Positions 57,084-64,000 of a DNA stretch of 64,000 nucleotides are shown in pieces (within the stretch, counting starts at the first letter, position 1; each line of letters opens with the position of its first letter). Origin of the DNA: Methanobrevibacter sp. (GTDB lineage: Archaea; Methanobacteriota; Methanobacteria; Methanobacteriales; Methanobacteriaceae); assembly GCF_017410345.1 (NCBI RefSeq), contig NZ_JAFQQZ010000028.1, positions 35,713 to 99,712 on the forward strand, written 5' to 3'. Under the pieces are notes generated by a model. The model saw only the letters and a program-made list of their open reading frames with translations. It was not told the origin of the DNA and ran no database searches. The position numbers and the translations under genes are program-made.

Positions 57084-57839
57084 TTATTTCTTAGCTTGTC
57101 TGAACTCTGTTGAAAAATCATCTGCATAAAGACGTGAAAGTGAGTATTCACTGTCTAAAACATCTCCAACAATAATCAAAGCGGTTTTTGTAACATTGTT
57201 TTCCTGCGCAGTTTCATATAATGTTCCGACAGTACATCTCATTATTTTTTCGTCAGGCCAAGTTGCCTTATAAACGATTGCCGCAGGGGTGTCTTCAGTG
57301 TAATCCCCTTTTACAAGCTCTTTGGATAAGTCCTTAAGGAGCCCTGTACTTAGGAAAATGACCATTGTAGCTCCATGTGCTGCAAATGATGCAATGCTTT
57401 CCTTTTCAGGAACTGGAGTCCTTCCTGCCATACGTGTGATGATGACACTTTGGCTTACATCAGGTAAGGTATATTCTGCCTTGAGGGATGCTGCAGCTCC
57501 ACAGAAGCTTGAAACACCAGGACAAACATCGTAGGAAATTCCTTCCTCATCTAAACGGTCCATCTGTTCACGGATAGCTCCATAAATACTGGAGTCTCCA
57601 GTATGCAGACGTACTGTCATCTTATTTTCATTTTCTGCCTCAAACATGACTTCCAATACTTCATCCAAAGTCATTTTAGCACTGTCATAAATTTCACAAG
57701 ACTCTTTAGCATAATTTAACAAGTCAGGATTGACCAATGAACCTGCATAGATTATAACATCCGCTTCCTTCAAGAGTTCTGCCCCTCTTACGGTTATTAA
57801 GTCAACAGCTCCACTTCCTGCTCCAACAAAATGAATCAT
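57084..57839 (-). CDS. cbiF: Cobalt-precorrin-4 C11-methyltransferase
   Basis: Methylates C11 of cobalt-precorrin-4. The protein starts MIHFVGAGSGAVDLITVRGA, the CbiF/CobM N-terminus, then ADVIIYAGSLVNPDLL, VRLHTGDSSIYGAIREQMDR and VCPGVSSFCGAAASLKAEYT. About 251 aa. GGAGG lies 8-9 bases before this ATG; an ATG five codons upstream actually contains that ribosome binding site, so 57839 is the real start. Third gene of the leftward operon. Confidence 0.95.
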   Translation of the reverse strand: MIHFVGAGSGAVDLITVRGAELLKEADVIIYAGSLVNPDLLNYAKESCEIYDSAKMTLDEVLEVMFEAENENKMTVRLHTGDSSIYGAIREQMDRLDEEGISYDVCPGVSSFCGAAASLKAEYTLPDVSQSVIITRMAGRTPVPEKESIASFAAHGATMVIFLSTGLLKDLSKELVKGDYTEDTPAAIVYKATWPDEKIMRCTVGTLYETAQENNVTKTALIIVGDVLDSEYSLSRLYADDFSTEFRQAKK

Positions 57840-57966
57840 AATTTTTTCCTCCATAAATTTTAAGTTAATTAAAGAAATCCATTAGTATAATTTAGTTAAT
57901 TCTATTTAATTATAGTTAATTTTAATGATTTTGATTATTTTTAATTATTTTTTATTAATTATTTTT

Positions 57967-59109
57967 TTATTTCTTTTCCCATAATTTCATAAGCTCTTTT
58001 GCATTTTCGCTCTCAAATAGAACACCGGCATATTCCCCGGTATTTGCAAAGCATATGAATCCTACTTCAATCTCATCAGGTATTCTTCTATCGATATTAT
58101 GTTGTATTCTTCCATTTAGAATTTCCATGGTCTTATCCAATAAGTCATTTTCATACAATATATCCAATACCGCATTTGTAGTGACGCATTTTTGAATCCC
58201 ATTTAATGTATCCAAATCAGCACCTGCTTCCAAAGCACAGGACAATAATGTTTCTATCCTTCCGTCACCATTACGTGAGTGAGTGTTGAACATTCCAATG
58301 CCCAATTTCACAAGCTTTCCAATATGTCCAATCAAAAGGATCTTTTTAAATCCATATTCCACAGAACTGTCCAATGCAACATCAATGAGATTACTGCACA
58401 TTATTCCAGGCTTTGTAGACAATTCCAATTCCTCTTCAGTGAATTTCTTACCGAAATTGCCTAAGAAGATAAGTATGTTCTCATTGCTCTCTGCAGCAAT
58501 GACGCTTATTTCCACCTTAAGGGAATCAGCCAAGGCTTTAGAGCTCATAGGCTCCACAATACCTGTGGTTCCCAATATGGAAATTCCGCCAACGATTCCC
58601 AGTTCGGGATTGAATGTTTTCTTTGCCAATTCCTCACCTTTCGGTACTGAAATCAGAACATGAAAACCACCATTGTAATCGTTTTCCTTAGCCAACTCAT
58701 ACAATGAATCCCTAATCATCTTACGGGGAACCGAATTGATTGCAGCCTCCCCTACAGGCTGGTCGAGACCACCTTTGGTTACCCTGCCAACCCCTTTTCC
58801 ACCTTCAATAATAATCTCAGTAGAATCTGGAATCAGTGTGACCTTAGAGGACACCAATGTGCCATTGGTGATATCGGGATCGTCACCGCTATCCTTTTCA
58901 ATGGAACAGCTTGCTGCAGTATCATTGAATTGGGGACTTAAAACATCTATGACAAGGTCTGTCTGATTAGGTGTTGTGATTGCCACAGAATCCATTGATT
59001 CCTGCTTGAACAGCATTGCTGCAGCTGCCTTTGACGCTGCTGCGGCACATGTTCCTGTTGTATAGCCACAACGCAACAACTTTTGATTCACCAATCTCTT
59101 TTCTGCCAT
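57967..59109 (-). CDS. cbiD: Cobalt-precorrin-5B C1-methyltransferase
   Basis: Methylates C1 of the corrin ring with SAM in the anaerobic route. CRCGYTTGTCAAAAS-like start (LRCGYTTGTCAAAASKAAAA at residues 12-31) is the CbiD signature, followed by GVGRVTKGGLDQPVGEAAIN (about 125-144), GGISILGTTGIVEPMSSKAL and LLIGHIGKLVKLGIGMFNTHS. 380 aa, full. GAGGA before the ATG. CbiD exists only in the anaerobic pathway, so it fixes the pathway type. 53 bp after cbiL. Confidence 0.96.
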   Translation of the reverse strand: MAEKRLVNQKLLRCGYTTGTCAAAASKAAAAMLFKQESMDSVAITTPNQTDLVIDVLSPQFNDTAASCSIEKDSGDDPDITNGTLVSSKVTLIPDSTEIIIEGGKGVGRVTKGGLDQPVGEAAINSVPRKMIRDSLYELAKENDYNGGFHVLISVPKGEELAKKTFNPELGIVGGISILGTTGIVEPMSSKALADSLKVEISVIAAESNENILIFLGNFGKKFTEEELELSTKPGIMCSNLIDVALDSSVEYGFKKILLIGHIGKLVKLGIGMFNTHSRNGDGRIETLLSCALEAGADLDTLNGIQKCVTTNAVLDILYENDLLDKTMEILNGRIQHNIDRRIPDEIEVGFICFANTGEYAGVLFESENAKELMKLWEKK

Positions 59110-59162
59110 ATTAAATCCTCAATCAAGATTTAAAATTATTAAATTAATATAAATTTTTAAAA

Positions 59163-59849
59163 CTATTTTACAACAACAATGGTGAAATAGCCCATTTTAC
59201 CATCAAATTCATCTAAACTGTTATAAACCTTCTGATTTTCCAGACCGCAGTTTTCAACCGCATAAACATTGTCTTCAATATTCAATTCCTTCAATGTTTC
59301 AATAAGTTTAGGCATTGACTTACCTATCTTCATGAAAACCTTTGATCCAGGCATCTCTAAAGCTTCCTTCATATCTATTCCGGTTGCCGGAATGATATGC
59401 AAAGGCTCATTCATTGTTGTCAAGCCTATCTTCAACTGGGAAGCGGAGGCACAGAAGCTTGTGACTCCAGGAATCACTTCAACATTGTAATCCTTTTCCA
59501 ATAATTTGTCCATAGTGTAGGCAAATGTTGAATAGATTGTCACATCCCCTAAATTCAACATTGCAACATCTTCACCGCTATCAAGAACCTTAGCTATTGC
59601 ATCTGCAGCCTCATTATGACTTTTAGTCAAGATGTCCTTATCCTTTGTCATTGGAAATTCCAATAGCATTATCTCCTTGTCAGATAAATCTACTGCTTGA
59701 GATACGATATTCATTGCCAATGAATCTCCGGTTCCTGTATGGGGAGTGGCAATATACTTGGACTTGGATATGATATTCATTGCCTTTACAGTGATCAGCT
59801 CAGGATCTCCTGGCCCTATGCTTACTCCGTATAATGTTCCTTTCTCCAT
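59163..59849 (-). CDS. cbiL: Precorrin-2/cobalt-factor II C20-methyltransferase
   Basis: Methylates C20 of cobalt-factor II. From the ATG at 59849 the protein begins MEKGTLYGVSIGPGDPELIT, the conserved CbiL/CobI start; a longer form would add a basic, non-homologous leader. Further motifs are YIATPHTGTGDSLAMNIVSQ, AMLNLGDVTIYSTFAYTMD and VEVIPGVTSFCASASQLKI. 228 aa. First gene of the ten-gene leftward operon, facing the cobalt transporter across a 560-bp spacer. The leader between promoter and start contains a 6+6 inverted repeat. Confidence 0.94.
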   Translation of the reverse strand: MEKGTLYGVSIGPGDPELITVKAMNIISKSKYIATPHTGTGDSLAMNIVSQAVDLSDKEIMLLEFPMTKDKDILTKSHNEAADAIAKVLDSGEDVAMLNLGDVTIYSTFAYTMDKLLEKDYNVEVIPGVTSFCASASQLKIGLTTMNEPLHIIPATGIDMKEALEMPGSKVFMKIGKSMPKLIETLKELNIEDNVYAVENCGLENQKVYNSLDEFDGKMGYFTIVVVK

Positions 59850-59868
59850 TTTAATACCCTTTTTTCTC

Positions 59869-59886
59869 TTTTCAATGCACTGAAAA
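59869..59886. repeat. Inverted repeat in the cbiL leader
   Basis: TTTTCA-atgcac-TGAAAA lies 20-37 bp before the cbiL start. It is centred where an operator or a leader hairpin would act. Confidence 0.35.
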
Positions 59887-59919
59887 TTCACTAAAAATTA
59901 CTTGACATATCATATTATA

Positions 59920-59930
59920 AATGAAATTTT
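59920..59930 (-). promoter_or_regulatory. TATA region of the cbi operon
   Basis: On the minus strand TTTATAATATG reads toward cbiL. It would start the transcript about 25 bp downstream, near 59895-59900, just before the inverted repeat in the cbiL leader. Confidence 0.4.
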
Positions 59931-60287
59931 TAGAAAAATTATTCCAATTTATTAAATTAATTTTTAAAAATATCAAATAAACTTAATAATGATATTTTAT
60001 AAATATATAAGTAACACTTAATTTAATCGCATTAATTAAAATTTAAATTGATTATAGTCTTCAAATTTCTTAATGAAATTTTATAACTTAATCATCTATT
60101 TAAAAAATATGTTAACAAGAATATATAAATATGCTCATAAAATATAATTGAAAAAATTTAATAAGATTTAACTGAATTTTACAAAAATCCCAAAAACAAT
60201 AAAAGTCGGATTTGAGCATATTTAATTCCAATATTCTTTAAAAAGTGCTTAAAATTTAGGTTAACTCGATTAAGAAATGATAAACAT

Positions 60288-60313
60288 TTATATATAATAA
60301 TTTATATATATAG
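60288..60313 (+). promoter_or_regulatory. Double TATA box of cbiMNQO
   Basis: TTTATATATAA (60288-60298) and TTTATATATATAG (60301-60313) are two adjacent strong TATA boxes. The transcript would start near 60323-60338, leaving a leader of about 70-85 nt in which the 20-bp palindrome lies. Weaker TATA-like stretches farther upstream (about 60000 and 60120) are probably not used. Confidence 0.55.
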
Positions 60314-60368
60314 TAACAATCAATTTAATTTTAAAAAATATTAATTTAAGTTGATTTTTAAGAATTTT

Positions 60369-60388
60369 ATATCAAAAATTTTTGATAT
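60369..60388. repeat. Perfect 20-bp palindrome upstream of cbiM
   Basis: ATATCAAAAATTTTTGATAT lies in the cbiM leader, ending 6 bp before the GGAGGA site. It could be bound by a dimeric metal regulator such as a NikR-like protein, or form a hairpin that blocks the ribosome. Too AT-rich for a strong terminator. Confidence 0.55.
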
Positions 60389-60408
60389 TAATTTGGAGGA
60401 AAAAAGTT

Positions 60409-61074
60409 ATGCATATTATGGAAGGATATTTACCATTGACCTGGTGTATCATATGGTTCATCATATCATTCGCCATTGTTGCATTTGGTATCTATCAAAT
60501 CAAAAAAATTGTAGATGAAACCCCTGAATCCAAAGCTTTACTTGCTGTAAGCGGAGCATTCATGTTCATCTTATCATCTTTGAAATTACCATCTGTTACT
60601 GGAAGTTGTTCTCACCCTTGTGGTAACGGATTAGGTGCAGCATTATTCGGTCCTGCTGTAACCGCTGTACTCGCAACTATTGTACTTATTTTCCAAGCAT
60701 TATTACTTGCTCACGGTGGATTAACCACTTTAGGTGCAAACATTTTCTCAATGGGTATTGTAGGCCCATTCGTTGCTTGGTTAGTATACAAAGGTTTAAC
60801 TAAAGCTAATATTTCATCAACCATTGCAATCTTCTTTGCAGCATTCTTAGGTGACTTATTAACTTACGTAGCTACTTCATTCCAATTAGCTTTCGCATTC
60901 CCTGCACCAACCTTTGGAGCAGCATTAACTGCATTCTTAACTATCTTTGCAGTTACCCAAGTACCATTAGCTATTGGTGAAGGTCTCTTAACCGTAATCA
61001 TTTGGGACAGATTAAAAGCTTACAAACCAAAATTGTTAGACAAATTAGGCGCATTAGCTCCTAATGAAGCATAA
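60409..61074 (+). CDS. cbiM: Cobalt ECF transporter substrate-binding subunit CbiM
   Basis: Membrane protein that takes up Co2+ for cobalamin synthesis. I set the start at the ATG at 60409, with GGAGGA 8 bases before it. This gives [13 protein letters not shown], and His2 next to the free N-terminus is the known metal ligand of CbiM/NikM. A TTG 9 codons upstream would bury that ligand. Six or seven hydrophobic segments follow; motifs [20 protein letters not shown] (about 58-77) and [19 protein letters not shown] are family signatures, and [17 protein letters not shown] lies near the end. 221 aa. First gene of cbiMNQO; 10 bp to cbiN. Confidence 0.96.
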   Translation: MHIMEGYLPLTWCIIWFIISFAIVAFGIYQIKKIVDETPESKALLAVSGAFMFILSSLKLPSVTGSCSHPCGNGLGAALFGPAVTAVLATIVLIFQALLLAHGGLTTLGANIFSMGIVGPFVAWLVYKGLTKANISSTIAIFFAAFLGDLLTYVATSFQLAFAFPAPTFGAALTAFLTIFAVTQVPLAIGEGLLTVIIWDRLKAYKPKLLDKLGALAPNEA

Positions 61075-61084
61075 GGTGATTAAT

Positions 61085-61372
61085 ATGGAAAGATCAACAT
61101 TAATTATTTTAGCAGTCGTTTGTATTTTATTATTCATCGCACCACTCATCATGTACAGTGGTCTCGGTGAAGATGAAGGATACTTCGGTGGATCTGACGA
61201 TGCAGCTAGTGAACAAATTGAAGCAACAAATTACGAACCATGGTTCTCTTCAATTTGGGAGCCACCTAGTGGTGAAATCGAAAGTTTATTATTCGCTCTT
61301 CAAGCAGCTATAGGAGCAATCATCATTGGTTACTTCTTCGGTTACTGGAGAGGACAAGGTAAAGAAGAATAA
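61085..61372 (+). CDS. cbiN: Cobalt transporter small subunit CbiN
   Basis: Two-helix accessory subunit that helps load metal into CbiM. N-terminal helix ERSTLIILAVVCILLFIAPL (about 2-21), outer loop with EDEGYFGGSDDAASEQIE and FSSIWEPPSGEIESLLFALQ, and a second helix AAIGAIIIGYFFGYWRGQG. 95 aa. AGGTGAT four bases before the ATG at 61085 decides the start; the frame is open seven codons further upstream but overlaps cbiM. A T-rich stretch (61373-61400) follows it, so read-through to cbiQ may be partial. Confidence 0.94.
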   Translation: MERSTLIILAVVCILLFIAPLIMYSGLGEDEGYFGGSDDAASEQIEATNYEPWFSSIWEPPSGEIESLLFALQAAIGAIIIGYFFGYWRGQGKEE

Positions 61373-61436
61373 ATCTTCTTTATCACTTTTTCTTTTTTTA
61401 AATTTTTAGAACATATTAGTGACATTTAGTGATTTT

Positions 61437-62132
61437 ATGAAATTTGATATGGATTACATTGCACACAACAATGAATTGACTGAAACAAATCCTTATTTTA
61501 AATTGTTTTTGACAATAATATTATTAATTGTTACTTTGGCGTTAGATAACTTATACTTTGATGTATTTATATTCATTCTGTTTTCCATTATAATATTAGG
61601 GATAGCAAAAATCAGTTTAAGATCATATTTAAAATTCCTAACAATTCCTATGGCATTTCTTATAATAACATGTCTCTTCTTAATATTCTTCTTTGGTATC
61701 GGAAATGTTATTTATGAAACTGGAATTTTCGGCATTGTAGTCACTGATGACTCATGGCATTATGGTCTCTACACATTCTTTAGAGTTTTAGGATGTTTCC
61801 CTATTTTAGGTTTCCTTGCACTTACAACCCCTATTGCAAAAGTTTTCCATTGCTTGGAAACCCTCAAAGTGCCTAAGATTCTTATTGAAATCGGACTTTT
61901 AATGTATAATACAATATTCATATTCCTAAATGAAATTGACACAATGCAAAAGGCACAAAAAACAAGAATGGGTTATAATTCCTATCGGAATTCATTGGAA
62001 TGCTTAGGTTCACTTATAAGCAACATATTTTTAAGGTCCTTAGATAAAAGTGAAACATTACAACACAGTTTAGATTCAAGAGGATACACTGGAGAACTTC
62101 CAGTTTATATACCACCAAAGATGGAGGAATAA
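61437..62132 (+). CDS. cbiQ: Cobalt ECF transporter transmembrane subunit CbiQ
   Basis: Couples CbiM to the ATPase in the membrane. The protein starts MKFDMDYIAHNNELTETNPY and then has four to five membrane helices (for example FLTIILLIVTLALDNLYFDV, FLIITCLFLIFFFGIGNVIY). The cytosolic loop contains the coupling motif GYNSYRNSLECLGSLISNIF and ETLQHSLDSRGYTGELP, the EcfT-type Ala/Arg-Gly region. 231 aa. AGTGAT three bases before the ATG decides the start over a GTG six codons upstream. It ends 1 bp before cbiO. Confidence 0.93.
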   Translation: MKFDMDYIAHNNELTETNPYFKLFLTIILLIVTLALDNLYFDVFIFILFSIIILGIAKISLRSYLKFLTIPMAFLIITCLFLIFFFGIGNVIYETGIFGIVVTDDSWHYGLYTFFRVLGCFPILGFLALTTPIAKVFHCLETLKVPKILIEIGLLMYNTIFIFLNEIDTMQKAQKTRMGYNSYRNSLECLGSLISNIFLRSLDKSETLQHSLDSRGYTGELPVYIPPKMEE

Positions 62133-62133
62133 A

Positions 62134-62970
62134 ATGTTAGAAGTAAAAAATATCAAATATTCTTATAATAAAGATTATCAAGCACTTAAAGGAGTCAGCT
62201 TAAAAGTTGAAGAAGGCGAAATGGTCGCTCTTTTAGGTAAGAATGGTGCTGGAAAATCTACCTTGTTCCTTCATTTGAACGGTATCTTTGAACCTGATGA
62301 AGGTCAAGTGTTCATCGAAGGAGAGGAATTGAAATACGACAAGAAATCCTTGCTTAAATTCAGACAGAAAGTGGGAATTGTTTTCCAGAACCCAGATGAT
62401 CAAATCTTTGCACCTACCGTTGAAGAGGATGTGGCATTCGGTCCTTTGAACTTAGGCTTGCCTATGGAAGAAGTTCAAAGAAGGGTGACTGAAGCTTTGG
62501 CTCGTGTTGGAATGAGCGGCTATGAGAAGAAGGCACCTCACCATTTAAGTGGAGGTCAAAAGAAACGGGTTGCAATTGCAGGAATTCTTGCAATGAAACC
62601 AAAAATCATGGTATTGGATGAACCTACTGCAGGTCTTGACCCACAAGGTGTAACAGATTTAAGCAGATTATTGAAGGAACTTAACGACGAAGGAATTACA
62701 ATCATCATTTCAACTCACGAAGTTAATTTGGTTCCTAACTATGCACAAAGAGTTTTTGTATTGGTTGATGGATTACTCATTGCAGAAGGAACTCCCAAAG
62801 AGATCTTTGCACAACCTGAAATTCTTGACAAAGCTAATTTGGAAGTGCCAATCGTTACTGAACTTTTCCAAGACCTTGAAGAAGAAGGTTTTGATATGAA
62901 AGGAGATTATCCTTTAACCATTGATGAAGCAAAAGAAAAGTTCTTAGAAATCTTAAGAAACAACAATTAA
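62134..62970 (+). CDS. cbiO: Cobalt ECF transporter ATP-binding subunit CbiO
   Basis: ABC-type ATPase that energises cobalt uptake. Walker A LLGKNGAGKSTLFLHLNG (about residues 33-50), Q-loop FQNPDDQIF, signature HLSGGQKKRVAIAG (about 138-151), Walker B IMVLDEPTAGLDPQG (about 159-173), H-loop IISTHEVNLV. The PDDQIFAPTVEEDVAFGP segment is the ECF-type ATPase hallmark. The C-terminal part (about 230-278) is a short regulatory extension. 278 aa. GGAGGA inside the cbiQ end serves as its ribosome binding site. Confidence 0.95.
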   Translation: MLEVKNIKYSYNKDYQALKGVSLKVEEGEMVALLGKNGAGKSTLFLHLNGIFEPDEGQVFIEGEELKYDKKSLLKFRQKVGIVFQNPDDQIFAPTVEEDVAFGPLNLGLPMEEVQRRVTEALARVGMSGYEKKAPHHLSGGQKKRVAIAGILAMKPKIMVLDEPTAGLDPQGVTDLSRLLKELNDEGITIIISTHEVNLVPNYAQRVFVLVDGLLIAEGTPKEIFAQPEILDKANLEVPIVTELFQDLEEEGFDMKGDYPLTIDEAKEKFLEILRNNN

Positions 62971-63403
62971 TTACTTATTGAATTTGAAATAAGTTAAAAA
63001 TCCTATTTTTTTTTAAATCATAAAATTCATCATAACTTTAATAGACTAAGTATTACTTTTTTTGATTGGAGATAATACTTTTTAAAAAAGTCAACTATTT
63101 TTACATTAAATTTTTATTAAAAATTTACGCTTCAAATTCCTCCTATGTAAAATATAATAAGAATTGATTAAAATATAAGAAATAATGAAAAGATATACTT
63201 TAATTAATCACTTCATTAATTAAATTGAATGATAATAAAAATTATAATAATTGAAAGAATGTTATCTACATCACTTTAGCAAAAAATACAAAAGTAGTTA
63301 ATTTTAAAAATTAGATGCTTAAAAAAAACTTTCAAAAAGGAAAATAAATAATATTAATAAAAATAGTTCGTAGTTAATAAAACTAAATATTGGTCGATAA
63401 AAA
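62971..63403. other. AT-rich spacer between cbiO and the rRNA genes
   Basis: About 430 bp between the end of the cobalt transporter and the 5S rRNA 3' end, transcribed toward each other. T-runs after cbiO (63005-63016) and near 63058-63063 can end cbiMNQO; T-runs on the minus strand (63323-63330, 63397-63404) can end the rRNA transcript. I see no reading frame or tRNA. Confidence 0.4.
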
Positions 63404-63529
63404 AGGCTGGCAGCTAAATGAAATTCCCATAGACCGAAACCCATAGTACACAAACAAAACGCGAAAAGACTTAACTTCTGGGATCGAAACGAGACCAGGT
63501 GTAACCCCATCGCTATGACCGCCAAACCT
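63404..63529 (-). rRNA. 5S ribosomal RNA
   Basis: On the minus strand the conserved 5S core is plain: GGCGGTCATAGCG at the 5' side (63511-63523), GATGGGGTTACACCTGGTC, GATCCCAGAAGTTAAG and, near the 3' end, GCTGCCAGCC, which pairs with the 5' side to close helix I. Length about 120-126 nt. The transcript runs from the 23S gene (at the window end) through about 175 bp of spacer into 5S. Ends are set from helix I and may be off by a few bases. Confidence 0.92.
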
Positions 63530-63704
63530 ATATGATAATGATAGAATCAAGACATAATTTGACTCATAAAATCAATGATCTTTAATTAAACGTACATTTT
63601 CACCCAAACTGAATACACCAAACCGAATCCTAATCATCCATTACGAACACTAGGAATTCAAACAATACATTAATTTCCTTGAGAATAAAAAGAAAATAAA
63701 GCAA

Positions 63705-64000
<296 letters not shown>

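Noticed and set aside
60382..60408. TTG start nine codons upstream of cbiM
   Set aside because: It lies inside the palindrome, has no ribosome binding site and would bury the N-terminal metal-binding Met-His.
59850..60408. Cobalamin riboswitch upstream of cbiM or cbiL
   Set aside because: No B12-box-like conserved sequence and very low GC content throughout.
63319..63525. 68-codon minus-strand frame
   Set aside because: It covers the 5S rRNA gene and its 3' spacer; the protein is a chance hydrophobic translation.

Overview
The window is archaeal and points to a methanogen of the order Methanobacteriales, most likely a Methanobrevibacter-type organism. Supporting genes are thiol:fumarate reductase TfrB, MCM helicase, aIF2-beta, NMD3, NucS, archaeal SepF, PurP, RNase Z, an archaeal-type GlyRS and TyrS, an Lhr-type helicase and FilR1-domain regulators. 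Intergenic DNA is very AT-rich. Ribosome binding sites are of the AGGTGAT/GGAGG type, often only 3-4 nt before the start codon. I saw no insertion sequence, prophage, CRISPR array or tRNA gene.

Layout. 1-5.1 kb: 3' part of tfrB, a TrmJ-like RNA methylase, a cysteine-rich Fe-S protein, glyS. 5.2-7.2 kb: two tandem FilR1-type regulators and a regulatory-looking spacer with a perfect 20-bp palindrome. 7.2-13.8 kb: TatD-like hydrolase, C_GCAxxG_C_C protein, SepF, DUF1611 protein, ZPR1 zinc finger, a divergent histone-fold protein with a coiled-coil tail, nadC. 14-17 kb: rnz, mscS, nadA. 17-21 kb: a leftward transcription unit of MATE exporter, amidohydrolase, MetX-like acyltransferase/hydrolase, GNAT and a small protein. 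21-33 kb: nucS, mntP, zinc-ribbon membrane protein, nitrilase-family amidase, HEAT-repeat protein, Lhr-type helicase, two small membrane proteins, purP, a phosphodiesterase and rlmE. 34-40 kb: information-processing block mcm, aIF2-beta, nmd3, tyrS and tmk. 40-48 kb: two tandem U32 (Fe-S) proteins and an HhH-MutS ATPase.

48-50 kb holds a compact, GC-richer, foldable intergenic element (probably an unidentified leftward ncRNA) next to small Cys-rich and TPR proteins. 50.1-59.9 kb is a leftward anaerobic cobalamin operon (cbiL, D, F, G, H, J, ET, A, C, K). Divergent from it at 60.4-63.0 kb is the cobalt ECF transporter cbiMNQO; the spacer between them carries inverted repeats. Together they import Co2+, insert it into sirohydrochlorin and carry the corrin ring to cobyrinic acid a,c-diamide, for the corrinoid-dependent methyl transfer of methanogenesis. 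The window ends in the 5S rRNA and the 3' part of a 23S rRNA, both on the minus strand.

Start codons were moved inward from the longest reading frame where a ribosome binding site decided the matter (cbiM, cbiN, cbiQ, cbiF, cbiG, cbiJ, cbiL, MATE and others).
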